Source of the DNA: Brevundimonas sp. UBA4553
GTDB taxonomy: Bacteria; Pseudomonadota; Alphaproteobacteria; Caulobacterales; Caulobacteraceae
Reading direction: 5' to 3'
Length of the DNA stretch: 64,000 bases
Assembly (NCBI RefSeq): GCF_002387245.1
Contig: NZ_DGLD01000004.1
Location: 1 to 64,000 of the forward strand
In this document: piece after piece, positions 24,500 to 33,656 of the stretch
How the letters are laid out: the number at the start of each line of letters is the position of its first letter
Numbering within the stretch: position 1 is the first letter of the stretch
Notes under the pieces: model-generated
What the model was told of the DNA's origin: nothing
Seen by the model: the letters and a program-made list of their open reading frames with translations, nothing else
Databases searched by the model: none
Position numbers and translations under genes: made by a program

Positions 24500-27400
24500 T
24501 CAGATTTGCCCGCCGACACCCTTGAACTTCGCGACGAAATCCGAGACCTGTTGGAAGACCGTTGCCTTTTTGGTGAGGTAAGAAGGGTTGAGTGGACTCA
24601 TCTTGGGCAGGATGTCGTTCAGGTCGTGGCCATTCTCGCTCACTAGCTCGCGCCTGACTGAGTTAGCCACATAGCGCCTTGCCGCTTCGAGGTTCAGATT
24701 TTCCGACTCAACAAGCTGATCAAATTCGCGGCGCTGCTCCCGCCGGGCAAAGTCGTAGAAAGCTTCCATGATCTCCGATTTGCCGTCCATCTCATCAAAG
24801 TCAGTGCCATTGATGAAATCGACGATCAGACTCTCTTTTGCGCGATTGCCTAAGCTCGCACGAATGAGCCGACGAGCTTCCTCGATTAGATCAGCCTTGC
24901 TGTCAGAACTTCGGTTCTTCTCGAAAATAAGTTCCAGAATATAATCTAGATTTATTTCTTTAGATTTCAGAAGGTCCACTTCGAAGACCACATCGTCCCA
25001 ATCAAGGGTACTTTCTTCGGTCTGAACCGCCGCTTTCTCGCGCCTTAACCAGTCGCGGATATCGTTATAGGCCGACTTGTAGTCTTGGATCAGTCGTTCG
25101 GATGGAAGTGCGATCGACTCTAGGCCTTTGACTTCTGCATCATCCAGGTGATGCGCGGCCTTGAAGGCCTCAACCGCCCCTAGTTCGCCTTGGTCGAGAT
25201 TTTGAAACGCCTTGAGTGCAACATACTCGTCGAAGTTTTGGAGCACATTTTCAGCCCTGAGGAACTCTCCGAACAGCTTTGCAAATGCCTTTTTGTCAGC
25301 TTCTTTCGCAATCTCGCTTGGTTCGGGGAATCCATGCTCCAACTCGGCCAGAATAGTCTTGAAACCCCGGCCGGTCGCTCCAGACACATTGTCCGTGAAG
25401 CCTTCCATGTATTCCTTGTAGCTTTTCTCAAGCAGCACGTTCTTCGTGTTGCTGTCGCCAAACAAGGTGATCGCGTCAATCGTGGCCTGCTCCAAATCCC
25501 GAAACGCCACGATGTTGCCGAATGTCTTGGTCGCATCGAAGATTCGATTGGTGCGAGAATAGGCTTGAATCAGGCCGTGATACCGCAAGTTCTTATCGAC
25601 AAAGAGCGTGTTGAGCGAGGGCGCATCAAAGCCGGTCAGAAACATACCGACCACGATTAGCAAATCGACTTCCTGCGACTTCACACGATTGGCCAGGTCG
25701 CGGTAATAGTTTTGGAGGCCGTTCCCGTCCGTGCTGAAGCTTGTGTGGAACATTGTGTTGTAGTCTCGGATCACGGCGTTCAGGAATTCCTTCCCAGTGC
25801 TATCCATCGCTGACACATCGAAACTCTCATCGCGGATTTCGCCGATAGCGTTCTGCTCTTCGTTTGCCGCAAATGAAAAAATGGTCGCGATTTTGATGGG
25901 TTTTTCGCTGCCATCTTGGAGCTTGCTCAATGTCTCGTAATAGAGTTTTGCGGAATCGACGCTGCTGACCGCAAACATCGCGTTGAAGCCCCGCCCTCCG
26001 GGATTTGCCCGATGCGTCTTCTGGCGAAAGTTAGTCAGAATATACTCCGATATCTCCTTGATCCGCTCAGGGTGCAACAGAACCTTCCTGTTCTCAGCTG
26101 CGCTGAGCTTGGCCTCATTCTGCTCCTTCTCAATTGCTCTGAACCTTGGCCTCACGTCATTGTAATCGACTTTGAACTTCAGCACCTTCTCATCGCGAAT
26201 GGCGTCGGTGATGACGTAGGAATGCAGCTCTGTGCCAAACACGCTTGAAGTGGTTTCTGAACCTGAGGCGTTCTCAGGGAAAATCGGCGTACCGGTGAAG
26301 CCAAACTGATAGAACCGTTTGAATTTCCGTTTGAGGTTCGCTTGCGCCTCGCCAAACTGGCTGCGGTGGCATTCGTCGAAAATGAAGACAACCTGCTGGC
26401 CATACACGGGCAGATCGCCTTCGCTCTTCATCAGATTGTTCAGCTTCTGGATCGTGGTAACGATGATCTTCTGATCGTTCTTGGCCAGGTTTCGCTTCAG
26501 CGCTGCAGTGTTTTCAGAGCCGTTGACGCTATCGGGCGAGAAGCGCTGATATTCCTTCATCGTCTGATAATCGAGGTCCTTGCGGTCGACCACGAAGAAC
26601 ACCTTGTCGATGAAGTCCAGCTCGGTCGCCAACCGCGCCGCTTTGAAGCTGGTAAGCGTCTTGCCTGATCCGGTAGTGTGCCAGATGAAGCCGCCGCTTT
26701 CCGGCTTGCTCCAGCTCTTTGCGTTGTTGGAGCTTTTGATCTTCCAGAGGATTCGCTCGGTGGCGGCAATCTGATAGGGACGCATTACCAGCAGCGTATC
26801 GCTCACATCAAATACCGAATAATGCAGCAGCACGTTTAGCAGCGTGGTCCTTTCAAGGAAGGTAGCTGTAAAATCCTTGAGGTCCCTGATGAGCCCGTTA
26901 TCCGCCTTCGCCCAGTTCATGGTGAAGTCGAAGCTGTTCTTGTTGCGATTGGTCGTGTTGGCAAAGTAGCGCGTGTCGGTGCCGTTCGAGATCACGAATA
27001 GTTGGAGAAACTTGAACAGCGAATTGTCGCTGTTGAAGCTTTCCTTGCTGTAGCGGTGTATTTGGTTGAACGCCTCGCGGATCGCCACACCACGCTTTTT
27101 CAGCTCGATTTGCACCAATGGTAAGCCATTGACTAGGATCGTCACATCATAGCGATTAGGGTGCAGCCCGGTCTGCTCAAACTGCTTGATCACTTCCAGC
27201 TTGTTGCGCGCGATGTTGGACTTGTCGAAAAGGCTAATGTTCTGGATGCGGCCATCATCGAATACGAAATCGTGGATGTAGTCATCGTGGACCTTGCGGG
27301 TCTTATCGATGATCCCGTCACTCGGATTGTCTAGATAGGTGCTAACAAAACGCTGCCATTCCTCATCCGAAAAGCGCACGTTGTTCAGGTCTTCCAGCCG

Positions 27401-27601
27401 CACACGAACATTGGCCAGCATGGTTTCGGGCGAGGTTGATGCGGGCAGGCACTCGTAGCCCTGATTGCTAAGGTCCTTGATCAGCTCGCGCTCAAGCTCG
27501 GCCTCGCTCTGGTAGTGGTCCGCGGCGGCCCAATCGCTGGTGTATTTGTCGAGAACGATAAAATTGTTCGATTCCACAATGGGCTTGGTCTGCTCAACCA
27601 T
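24500..27601 (-). CDS. hsdR: type I restriction enzyme R subunit
   Basis: A 1033-residue HsdR. An N-terminal nuclease domain carries D152 and E166-x-K168 in a PLVQIELKKRG motif. The helicase motor follows: Walker A GSGKT (311-315), DECH (409-412, SF2 motif II), and later GTPIF and the conserved arginine-finger region SRTNR. The C-terminal helical part is complete. The start overlaps the anticodon-nuclease-like gene by 8 bp, last in the hsdM-S-prrC-R operon. The A+T content is higher than in the surrounding core genes, fitting horizontal transfer. Confidence 0.92.
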   Translation of the reverse strand: MVEQTKPIVESNNFIVLDKYTSDWAAADHYQSEAELERELIKDLSNQGYECLPASTSPETMLANVRVRLEDLNNVRFSDEEWQRFVSTYLDNPSDGIIDKTRKVHDDYIHDFVFDDGRIQNISLFDKSNIARNKLEVIKQFEQTGLHPNRYDVTILVNGLPLVQIELKKRGVAIREAFNQIHRYSKESFNSDNSLFKFLQLFVISNGTDTRYFANTTNRNKNSFDFTMNWAKADNGLIRDLKDFTATFLERTTLLNVLLHYSVFDVSDTLLVMRPYQIAATERILWKIKSSNNAKSWSKPESGGFIWHTTGSGKTLTSFKAARLATELDFIDKVFFVVDRKDLDYQTMKEYQRFSPDSVNGSENTAALKRNLAKNDQKIIVTTIQKLNNLMKSEGDLPVYGQQVVFIFDECHRSQFGEAQANLKRKFKRFYQFGFTGTPIFPENASGSETTSSVFGTELHSYVITDAIRDEKVLKFKVDYNDVRPRFRAIEKEQNEAKLSAAENRKVLLHPERIKEISEYILTNFRQKTHRANPGGRGFNAMFAVSSVDSAKLYYETLSKLQDGSEKPIKIATIFSFAANEEQNAIGEIRDESFDVSAMDSTGKEFLNAVIRDYNTMFHTSFSTDGNGLQNYYRDLANRVKSQEVDLLIVVGMFLTGFDAPSLNTLFVDKNLRYHGLIQAYSRTNRIFDATKTFGNIVAFRDLEQATIDAITLFGDSNTKNVLLEKSYKEYMEGFTDNVSGATGRGFKTILAELEHGFPEPSEIAKEADKKAFAKLFGEFLRAENVLQNFDEYVALKAFQNLDQGELGAVEAFKAAHHLDDAEVKGLESIALPSERLIQDYKSAYNDIRDWLRREKAAVQTEESTLDWDDVVFEVDLLKSKEINLDYILELIFEKNRSSDSKADLIEEARRLIRASLGNRAKESLIVDFINGTDFDEMDGKSEIMEAFYDFARREQRREFDQLVESENLNLEAARRYVANSVRRELVSENGHDLNDILPKMSPLNPSYLTKKATVFQQVSDFVAKFKGVGGQI

Positions 27602-28751
27602 TCTGCGCTTCCCGCTGCACGAAGCCGTAATTGTTGATCAGGTTATCGTAAAGAAGCTTGACCGTCTGCTTTTCCGGCTCTGTTGGTTCGCGGACTTGCT
27701 CCCCTGAAAGCGTTGAATGGCTGGAGAACTGCATTACCCTATTCAAATAGCCCTGCTTTGCTCCTGGTGCATCCGCCCCGGGCACGGTGTTGAGCAAATC
27801 GCCCCATTCTCGATAGCCCAGGAAAGCTGCTGTTTTCTCGTAAAGATTGCGCAAAAACATGAAGTGAAAGCGCTCGATTGTGTTCCGCTCGATGGCTTCG
27901 GCAAGCATCCTACGCAAATACAGGTGATACGAAAAGCTCCTGTTCGAATCCCCATGCCTGATGTCCAGCTTAAAGGTGCCATCTTCCAGTTGTTCCAGCA
28001 GACGGCAGCCCTCTCTTTTTCCTGCCTGATTCAACTTCAGCTCATTGTGCAGAACATTGTAAAAAAGCGGGTTGTGTGTGGTGATGACAAATTTCAGGCC
28101 ATTTCCGTTATCGCTTTTCCTGATTAGGTCGGCGACATCGACCGCTAGCTGGATCAGGTGGTTTTCATCGAGGGAGCTGACCGGGTCATCGATGAAAACA
28201 TATTGAAGATCATTGAATAGCTGCGTTTCTCGGTCCTCCACCCCAATCACGTTGCGGGCGCTGATTGCTTGATCAAGCAGGCAGAAGAAGACGCTCCAAA
28301 TAAAATTGCTTTCTTCACCCTTAGAAATCTTGAGATTTGCGATCCCTTCATTATCGCCGCGTTCCAGCGAAAAGGTCACTGCTAGAAAATCGTTACTGAA
28401 GCGGGGCGAAAGGTTTTGTCGGGTATAGCGCTGGAATGTCGTGATGACGCTGACATCTAGGCCCAAATCCTCGAATGCCGACTTTGTGTAGGCATTGGGG
28501 TGAATCTTGAGCTTGCGCTCCACGTCGCCGGTCAGGTCGTTGTCCCAATAAAACAGGTCTTCGGTGAATGCGTTGTAATAAAGTGTCTTGGGTCGACGAT
28601 CGTCTTCGCGTTCCTCTGTTTTGGGATCGATCAGCTCTTTCAATGCGCTAGAAAGGCGGGTTTTGCCGGTGCCATTGAAGGCGTAGATCAGCTGGACCTT
28701 CTTGTCCGTCGCGTGAAGCGTTTGGGCAATCTGTTCGAGGGTCTGGCTCAC
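27594..28751 (-). CDS. prrC: PrrC-like anticodon nuclease (ABC-ATPase + RxxxE...H)
   Basis: A 385-residue protein located between hsdS and hsdR, overlapping both. The N-terminal ABC-type ATPase has Walker A FNGTGKT (25-31), a signature-like ISKGEESNF (142-150), Walker B with D-loop VFIDDPVSSLDENH (185-198) and the H-switch ITTHN (223-227). The C-terminal domain carries R301-NLY-E305 and H345, matching the R-x3-E...H triad (R320, E324, H356) of the PrrC tRNA-Lys anticodon nuclease. Size and position match EcoprrI hsdM-hsdS-prrC-hsdR. In that known system PrrC is kept silent by the restriction complex and is released when a phage blocks the enzyme. Alternative: a generic AAA_13-type ATPase without nuclease activity. 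Confidence 0.82.
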   Translation of the reverse strand: MSQTLEQIAQTLHATDKKVQLIYAFNGTGKTRLSSALKELIDPKTEEREDDRRPKTLYYNAFTEDLFYWDNDLTGDVERKLKIHPNAYTKSAFEDLGLDVSVITTFQRYTRQNLSPRFSNDFLAVTFSLERGDNEGIANLKISKGEESNFIWSVFFCLLDQAISARNVIGVEDRETQLFNDLQYVFIDDPVSSLDENHLIQLAVDVADLIRKSDNGNGLKFVITTHNPLFYNVLHNELKLNQAGKREGCRLLEQLEDGTFKLDIRHGDSNRSFSYHLYLRRMLAEAIERNTIERFHFMFLRNLYEKTAAFLGYREWGDLLNTVPGADAPGAKQGYLNRVMQFSSHSTLSGEQVREPTEPEKQTVKLLYDNLINNYGFVQREAQNG

Positions 28752-29896
28752 GCTTCAGAGCTCTCTGCTGGCCTTGGGAAGCTTAGGAGCAGGTCGCGGT
28801 ACTTTTCATATTGCTGTTGCCGCAGCGCGATTTCGCGCGGCAGGCCTTCACTAAGCGAGGTCGTGAGCGTATCGAACTTGTCGAGGATCGTGGCGATACG
28901 AGCTTGTTCAGCGAGTGCCGGGACAGGAATGCGAAGCTTCTTCAGATTGACAGCATTCAACGCAGGGATGCCATCAAAAGTGCATAGACCCCTTATCTCA
29001 GACTGGAACTGCTCAAGAGTGTGATAGAGAAAATTCACATTCAAATCATCCGTAGATCTTATGGTCACTGAATAGTTCAGGTTTCCCCGAAAATACCTGC
29101 CCTCTTGCCAAGTGACCGATCCTACACCTGCACCTCGGCTGGTGATTCCGATTGGATCTTCTTCGGTATTCCAATCGTCAAGAAAGCCGAGTGGGTCGCG
29201 ACCACTATTGATAACAGGATACTGGCCGGGATTATCGGCGATCATATTCTTATTGACCGACTGCCCAGTCTTGATGCGGGTTAGTTCCCCCAACTGCATC
29301 CACTCGACCTCACCATCTTCAAAGGTCAGGAGCTGGTCGCGGTAGTGGTTGTATTGTTTTTTTCGCGTCGCAAGCTCGGCGGTCAACTCGGCGGTCAACT
29401 CAGTGAAGGTGTCCAATATCCGGACAATCTCCCGCTGTATCGCCAGCGACTTCTCCGGTTCGTCCGGGCAGGGGATGGGGATTGCGAGGCGTTCTAAGAC
29501 GATTGCATCAAGGGTGGGAATTCCTGCGTACCGGACTTTGCCTTTTATATGAGGCTCAACGTTACGGAGAAAGTGAAACAAATACCTGCTGTTTAAGGAT
29601 TCAGAATGAGCAATGCAGTAACATCCATCAGAAGACCAGAACTCACCTTCACTATATCCTACGGTTCCAGCCGAAGCGCCCACATTGATAATCATCGTGG
29701 AGTTTGCGGGTCGATTTGACTGCCCATAAAATCCGAGGGGGGCCAGGCCGCCGTGATAAACTGGAAACTTCGAATTGTCTGATAGGTTGCTCTTGGTAAG
29801 CCTCTTACCGCGCAAGACAGTCGAGATGTCACGCAGCAGTATCCACTCAACCCCAGCCCCATCAAGCAGCTTTCCCAGAAAGCCCACATCGCTCAC
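28748..29896 (-). CDS. hsdS: type I restriction specificity subunit S
   Basis: A 382-residue HsdS with two target recognition domains (about 15-160 and 198-350), each ending in a conserved helical spacer. The first spacer reads TELTAELTAELATRKKQYNHYRDQLLTF (165-192), the second REIALRQQQYEKYRDLLLSF. The duplicated TAEL unit is encoded by two perfect 12-bp repeats (29375-29398), the same arrangement that distinguishes EcoR124I from EcoR124II. An A7/T7 tract (29357-29363) lies beside it. The start overlaps the hsdM stop (ATGA) and the stop overlaps the nuclease gene. The target sequence cannot be read from this. Confidence 0.9.
   Translation of the reverse strand: MSDVGFLGKLLDGAGVEWILLRDISTVLRGKRLTKSNLSDNSKFPVYHGGLAPLGFYGQSNRPANSTMIINVGASAGTVGYSEGEFWSSDGCYCIAHSESLNSRYLFHFLRNVEPHIKGKVRYAGIPTLDAIVLERLAIPIPCPDEPEKSLAIQREIVRILDTFTELTAELTAELATRKKQYNHYRDQLLTFEDGEVEWMQLGELTRIKTGQSVNKNMIADNPGQYPVINSGRDPLGFLDDWNTEEDPIGITSRGAGVGSVTWQEGRYFRGNLNYSVTIRSTDDLNVNFLYHTLEQFQSEIRGLCTFDGIPALNAVNLKKLRIPVPALAEQARIATILDKFDTLTTSLSEGLPREIALRQQQYEKYRDLLLSFPRPAESSEA
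29375..29398 (-). repeat. two 12-bp repeats in hsdS spacer
   Basis: ctcggcggtcaa occurs twice in tandem (29375-29386 and 29387-29398), with a degenerate third start. It encodes the TAEL duplication between the two halves of HsdS. Unit gain or loss would keep frame and change the distance between the two recognition half-sites. Confidence 0.85.
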
Positions 29897-31443
29897 GCTT
29901 CGATCTCCGTAACAATCGCATCAATCTCGCTGCGCAGCCGGTCAATCCTAGCCACAGTGGTTTTCAGATCCGCATTCAAGTCGGCAATGATCACCTGATC
30001 GCGAGTGTCCTTCGGCTCGATATAGGCGCTGACCGAAAGGTTGTAATCCGCATCGATGAGGCGCTGCTGGTCCACCGTTTCGGCGACATGCGGCACGTTC
30101 TGCTTGCTGGCGAACAAGCGGATAATCTCGGCAACGTGATCGTCGCTCATCTCGTTGGTATTGGTCTTTTTGGCGAAGAAACCTTCACCGCTGGCATCGA
30201 TGAACTGCACCTTGGTGTCGGGCTTGTTCTTGGCCAGCACCAGAATCGTCACCGCAATCGTAGTGCCGAAAAACAGATTTGGCGCGAGCGCTATCACCGT
30301 TTCCACAACATTGCTGTCGATCAGATATTTGCGGATTTTCTGCTCTGCGCCGCCGCGATAGAAAATGCCCGGAAAGCACACAATCGCCGCGCGCCCCTTG
30401 GCTGAAAGATAATGCAGCGCGTGCAGGACAAACGCGAAATCCGCCTTTGACTTTGGCGCGAGCACGCCTGCGGGCGCAAAGCGGTCATCATTGATCAGGG
30501 TGGGGTCTTCGTCCCCCTTCCACCGCACCGAATAGGGCGGGTTCGAAACGATGGCATCGAAGGGCCGTTCATCCAGAAAGTGCGGATGTTCCAGCGTGTT
30601 GCCGTTCTGAATGTTGAACTTGTCGTAGTTTACATTGTGCAGGAACATGTTCATGCGGGCAAGGTTGTAGGTGGTGTAGTTGATCTCCTGCCCGAAGAAC
30701 CCCTCTTCGATGAAGTGATCGCCGCAGTGCTTCTTGGCCTGCAACAGCAACGAACCGGAACCGGCGGCTGGATCGTAAATCTTATTGACGCTGCTCTGCC
30801 CGTGCACAGCCAGTTGGGCGATAAGCTTCGAAACATGTTGCGGGGTGAAAAACTCACCGCCCGATTTGCCCGCATTGGCCGCGTAGTTGGAGATCAGGAA
30901 CTCGTAGGCATCACCGAAGAGATCGTTTTCGTTTTCCTCGAACTTGAGCGGCAGGTCCTCGACGCCTTTCAGCACCTTAGCCAGCCGGGAATTCTTGTCC
31001 TTCACTGTGTTGCCCAGCCGGTTGCTGGTGGTGTCAAAATCAGAAAACAGGCCCTTGATGTCCTCTTCCGAAGGGTGGCCGTTTGCCGAAGCTTCAATCG
31101 CCCTGAAGGTGGCGGCAAGGTCGGTGTTCAGGCTTTCGTTGGTATTGGCCTTGGCCGCGACATTGGCGAAGAGCTGGCTGGGATAGATGAAATAGCCCTT
31201 GGTCTTGACTGCATCGGCTTTGACCGCGTCGGGAATGGCGCTGTCGGGCAGATTGGCATAGCTGACGCTCTCGTCACCTGCTTCGATGTAGCTGGTGAAA
31301 TTCTCGCTGATGAAGCGGTAGAACAGTGCGCCCAGCACGAACTGCTTGAAATCCCAGCCATCGACCGCGCCCCTGACCTCATTGGCAATCGCCCAGATTT
31401 TCCGGTGCAATTCGTCGCGCTGCTGTTGGCCTGTCACTCTCAT
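29893..31443 (-). CDS. hsdM: type I DNA methyltransferase M subunit
   Basis: A 516-residue N6-adenine methyltransferase. HsdM-type N-terminal helical domain, then GEFFTP (196-201), AdoMet motif I DPAAGSG (224-230) and catalytic NPPY (301-304). First gene of the operon hsdM-hsdS-prrC-hsdR on the minus strand; each downstream gene overlaps its predecessor by 4-8 bp, so expression is tightly coupled. The promoter must lie in 31444-31600. Confidence 0.93.
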   Translation of the reverse strand: MRVTGQQQRDELHRKIWAIANEVRGAVDGWDFKQFVLGALFYRFISENFTSYIEAGDESVSYANLPDSAIPDAVKADAVKTKGYFIYPSQLFANVAAKANTNESLNTDLAATFRAIEASANGHPSEEDIKGLFSDFDTTSNRLGNTVKDKNSRLAKVLKGVEDLPLKFEENENDLFGDAYEFLISNYAANAGKSGGEFFTPQHVSKLIAQLAVHGQSSVNKIYDPAAGSGSLLLQAKKHCGDHFIEEGFFGQEINYTTYNLARMNMFLHNVNYDKFNIQNGNTLEHPHFLDERPFDAIVSNPPYSVRWKGDEDPTLINDDRFAPAGVLAPKSKADFAFVLHALHYLSAKGRAAIVCFPGIFYRGGAEQKIRKYLIDSNVVETVIALAPNLFFGTTIAVTILVLAKNKPDTKVQFIDASGEGFFAKKTNTNEMSDDHVAEIIRLFASKQNVPHVAETVDQQRLIDADYNLSVSAYIEPKDTRDQVIIADLNADLKTTVARIDRLRSEIDAIVTEIEA

Positions 31444-31895
31444 GATCCCCTAAATTTACCGAGCAAAGCCTTTGCCATGCGCCTGAGCCAACATTCTGGC
31501 CCGCTTCCCAACCTACAGGCAACGCCTTGATCTCTCTGTCGCATGGGTGGTGTCATCTGTGGACGGCCCCATCGCTGCAAGGGTATTTTGATAAATGTCG
31601 ATCTGGGGGTGCGGTCAAGCGCATAGCGATCGCGGATGGATACCTCGACGAGGTCTCGGCCAGCAAACAACGCCGGGATTTCCCTGGTGGGTCGCGGGCC
31701 GCCACCGCTGAAACGCCATTTGCGGATGCCCGTGTTGGAGAGGGTCTTGGGGAGCGTCAGCCTTGGCCGTGGGTCGGCTGGGTGTTGTGCAGATCAGCGG
31801 CTTTTACGGGATCGGACTGGAAATGTGAGTTCACGGAATGGCCGTGAGGCGCAGAAGAGCAGGGTATGGCCCGGCGGGTGTGTCCGCTCATGACT
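31444..31895. other. intergenic: hsd promoter region and IS flank
   Basis: About 450 bp between hsdM and the insertion sequence. No gene supported. It must include the hsd promoter; no operator palindrome was identified. Confidence 0.4.
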
Positions 31896-33473
31896 GAGGC
31901 CGTGTAAAAACGTGCTGAGCGACGGCGGGGCGGAGGTTGAGACGAAGCGCAGGACGCCTCGTGCTCAGGCCCGGATCGCCTCCATCAACGGCCTGGTTCC
32001 CATCACCGCCATCACCCGCTTCATATTGTAGGCCAGGATGTGGAGGCTGATCTCGGTCTTCACGTTGGGCAACCGCTTCATCAGGAAGTGGGAGTGGCCC
32101 ATCCAGGCCTTAATGGTGCCGAACGGGTGTTCGACCAGGCTTCGTCGTTCACGCATGGCTCTGGGCCTCAGGTCCATTCGGGTTTGAAGGGCATCGATCA
32201 CCGCTTCATGCTCCCACCGCGTGACCTTTTGTTCGACCGCAGGCGTGCACTGAGCCTTGATGCTACAGCCTGTGCAACTGGCCCGATCCCAGTACCGATG
32301 CAGCGTCATGCCTCTTTCGACGACGGTCATGTGGTACGGAAGCAGGGAGCCGGCCGGGCAACGGTAGACGTCTTGATCTGGCAGATAGACGAAGTCCTGC
32401 TTGCCGAAGCGCCCATTCGCCTTTGCGCCTGACGTCAGCGTCTTTGGCACGAAGGGCGTCGCGCCCAGGGCCTCACAGGCCAGGATTTCTTCGCCGGAGA
32501 AGTAGCCCCGGTCCGCCAGCACATCGAGCCTCTCCACGCCCATGGCCTCCTTGGCCTGACCCGCCATGTTCGCCAGCTGTTGCTTGTCCGAGCCGGTCAT
32601 CACCACCTCGTGGGCGACGATCAGGTGATGCTCGCCCTCGACGGCGGATTGGACGTTGTAGCCGACGATGCCGCTCCCCCGGCCTGACGTCGCCATGGCG
32701 CGGGCGTCGGGAACGGTCAGGGACACCTGGCCGTCCGGCGACGCCTCGACCTCAGCCTCCATGACCTTCAGCATCGCCATCTGGGCGCGAAGGCGATCGA
32801 TCTTCTCGACCAGCCTCACCGACCGTGCCTCCACGCCATCCCCCTCGTGCCGATCGGCCGTATCGAGGTCCTCGAGGTAGCTGGCGATGTGCTCGGCAAC
32901 CTGCTCGATCCGCCGCTTCACCTTGTAGGCGGTGAAGTTCTTGTCGCGGGTGTTCACCGCCTTGAACTTCGAACCGTCGATGGCGACGAGGGCCGATCCG
33001 AACAGGCCCAACTGTCGGCACAGCACCACGAACTGCGCACAGGCCGCCTGGATCGCAGGGCCATTCTCGCGGCGGAAGTCGGCGATGGTCTTGTGGTCCG
33101 GCGCCAGCCGCCCCGTTAGCCACATCAGTTCGACGTTGCGCTGCGCCTCACGCTCCAGTCGCCGGCTCGACTGCACCTTGTTCAGGTAGCCGTAGACGTA
33201 GAGCTTCAGCAGCATGGCCGGGTGGTAAGCGGGCCGTCCCGTCGCTGCGGGCGTCATCCCCTCAAACCCCAGCCCCTTCAGATCCAGCTCGTCGACGAAG
33301 ACATCGACCACCCGGACCGGATTATCCTCGGCCACATAGTCATCAAGACACTCGGGAAGCAGCGTCTGCTTCCGGCGATCTGCACCCTGAACGAAGCGGC
33401 TCATACCCACCTCCTGCTGACCTCAGAAGGCTAAGCTAATTCGCTCCATACCAAGACGTTTTTACACAGCCTC
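31896..33473. mobile_element. IS1182-family insertion sequence
   Basis: A 1.58-kb element bounded by imperfect inverted repeats: left GAGGCCGTGTAAAAACGT (31896-31913) and right, on the opposite strand, GAGGCTGTGTAAAAACGT (33473-33456), one mismatch in 18. It contains one transposase on the minus strand. No target duplication is visible next to the repeats. It sits between the restriction operon and the respiratory block. Confidence 0.85.
31965..33410 (-). CDS. IS1182-family transposase
   Basis: A 481-residue DDE transposase. N-terminal DUF772-type region (YHPAMLLKLYVYGYLNKVQSSRRLEREAQRNVELMWL), catalytic segments VAIDGSKFKAVN (first Asp), VLADRGYFSGEEI (second Asp) and ERRSLVEHPFGTIKAWMG (Glu). 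A Cys-rich C-terminal insertion (CTGCSIKAQCT) is typical of the family. The reading frame is intact, so the element may be active. Confidence 0.93.
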   Translation of the reverse strand: MGMSRFVQGADRRKQTLLPECLDDYVAEDNPVRVVDVFVDELDLKGLGFEGMTPAATGRPAYHPAMLLKLYVYGYLNKVQSSRRLEREAQRNVELMWLTGRLAPDHKTIADFRRENGPAIQAACAQFVVLCRQLGLFGSALVAIDGSKFKAVNTRDKNFTAYKVKRRIEQVAEHIASYLEDLDTADRHEGDGVEARSVRLVEKIDRLRAQMAMLKVMEAEVEASPDGQVSLTVPDARAMATSGRGSGIVGYNVQSAVEGEHHLIVAHEVVMTGSDKQQLANMAGQAKEAMGVERLDVLADRGYFSGEEILACEALGATPFVPKTLTSGAKANGRFGKQDFVYLPDQDVYRCPAGSLLPYHMTVVERGMTLHRYWDRASCTGCSIKAQCTPAVEQKVTRWEHEAVIDALQTRMDLRPRAMRERRSLVEHPFGTIKAWMGHSHFLMKRLPNVKTEISLHILAYNMKRVMAVMGTRPLMEAIRA

Positions 33474-33656
33474 GTACGGATGTGGGCTCTTGGACCATGT
33501 CGGTGTTCTTTCCGTTCCGGGGCGGATGGATAAGTGGTATCGCGTGGTCGTGGTTGTACGTTGGATCCTGGCCTACCAAAAACCCAATTTGCAATCTGAG
33601 AATCCACCATTCGACCGTTCCGGCCCGCCATCGCCGAGCCGGCCAGCCGCGCGAAC

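Noticed and set aside
31887..33482. Target-site duplication of the IS
   Set aside because: Bases flanking the inverted repeats (ctcatgact and gtacggatg) do not match.
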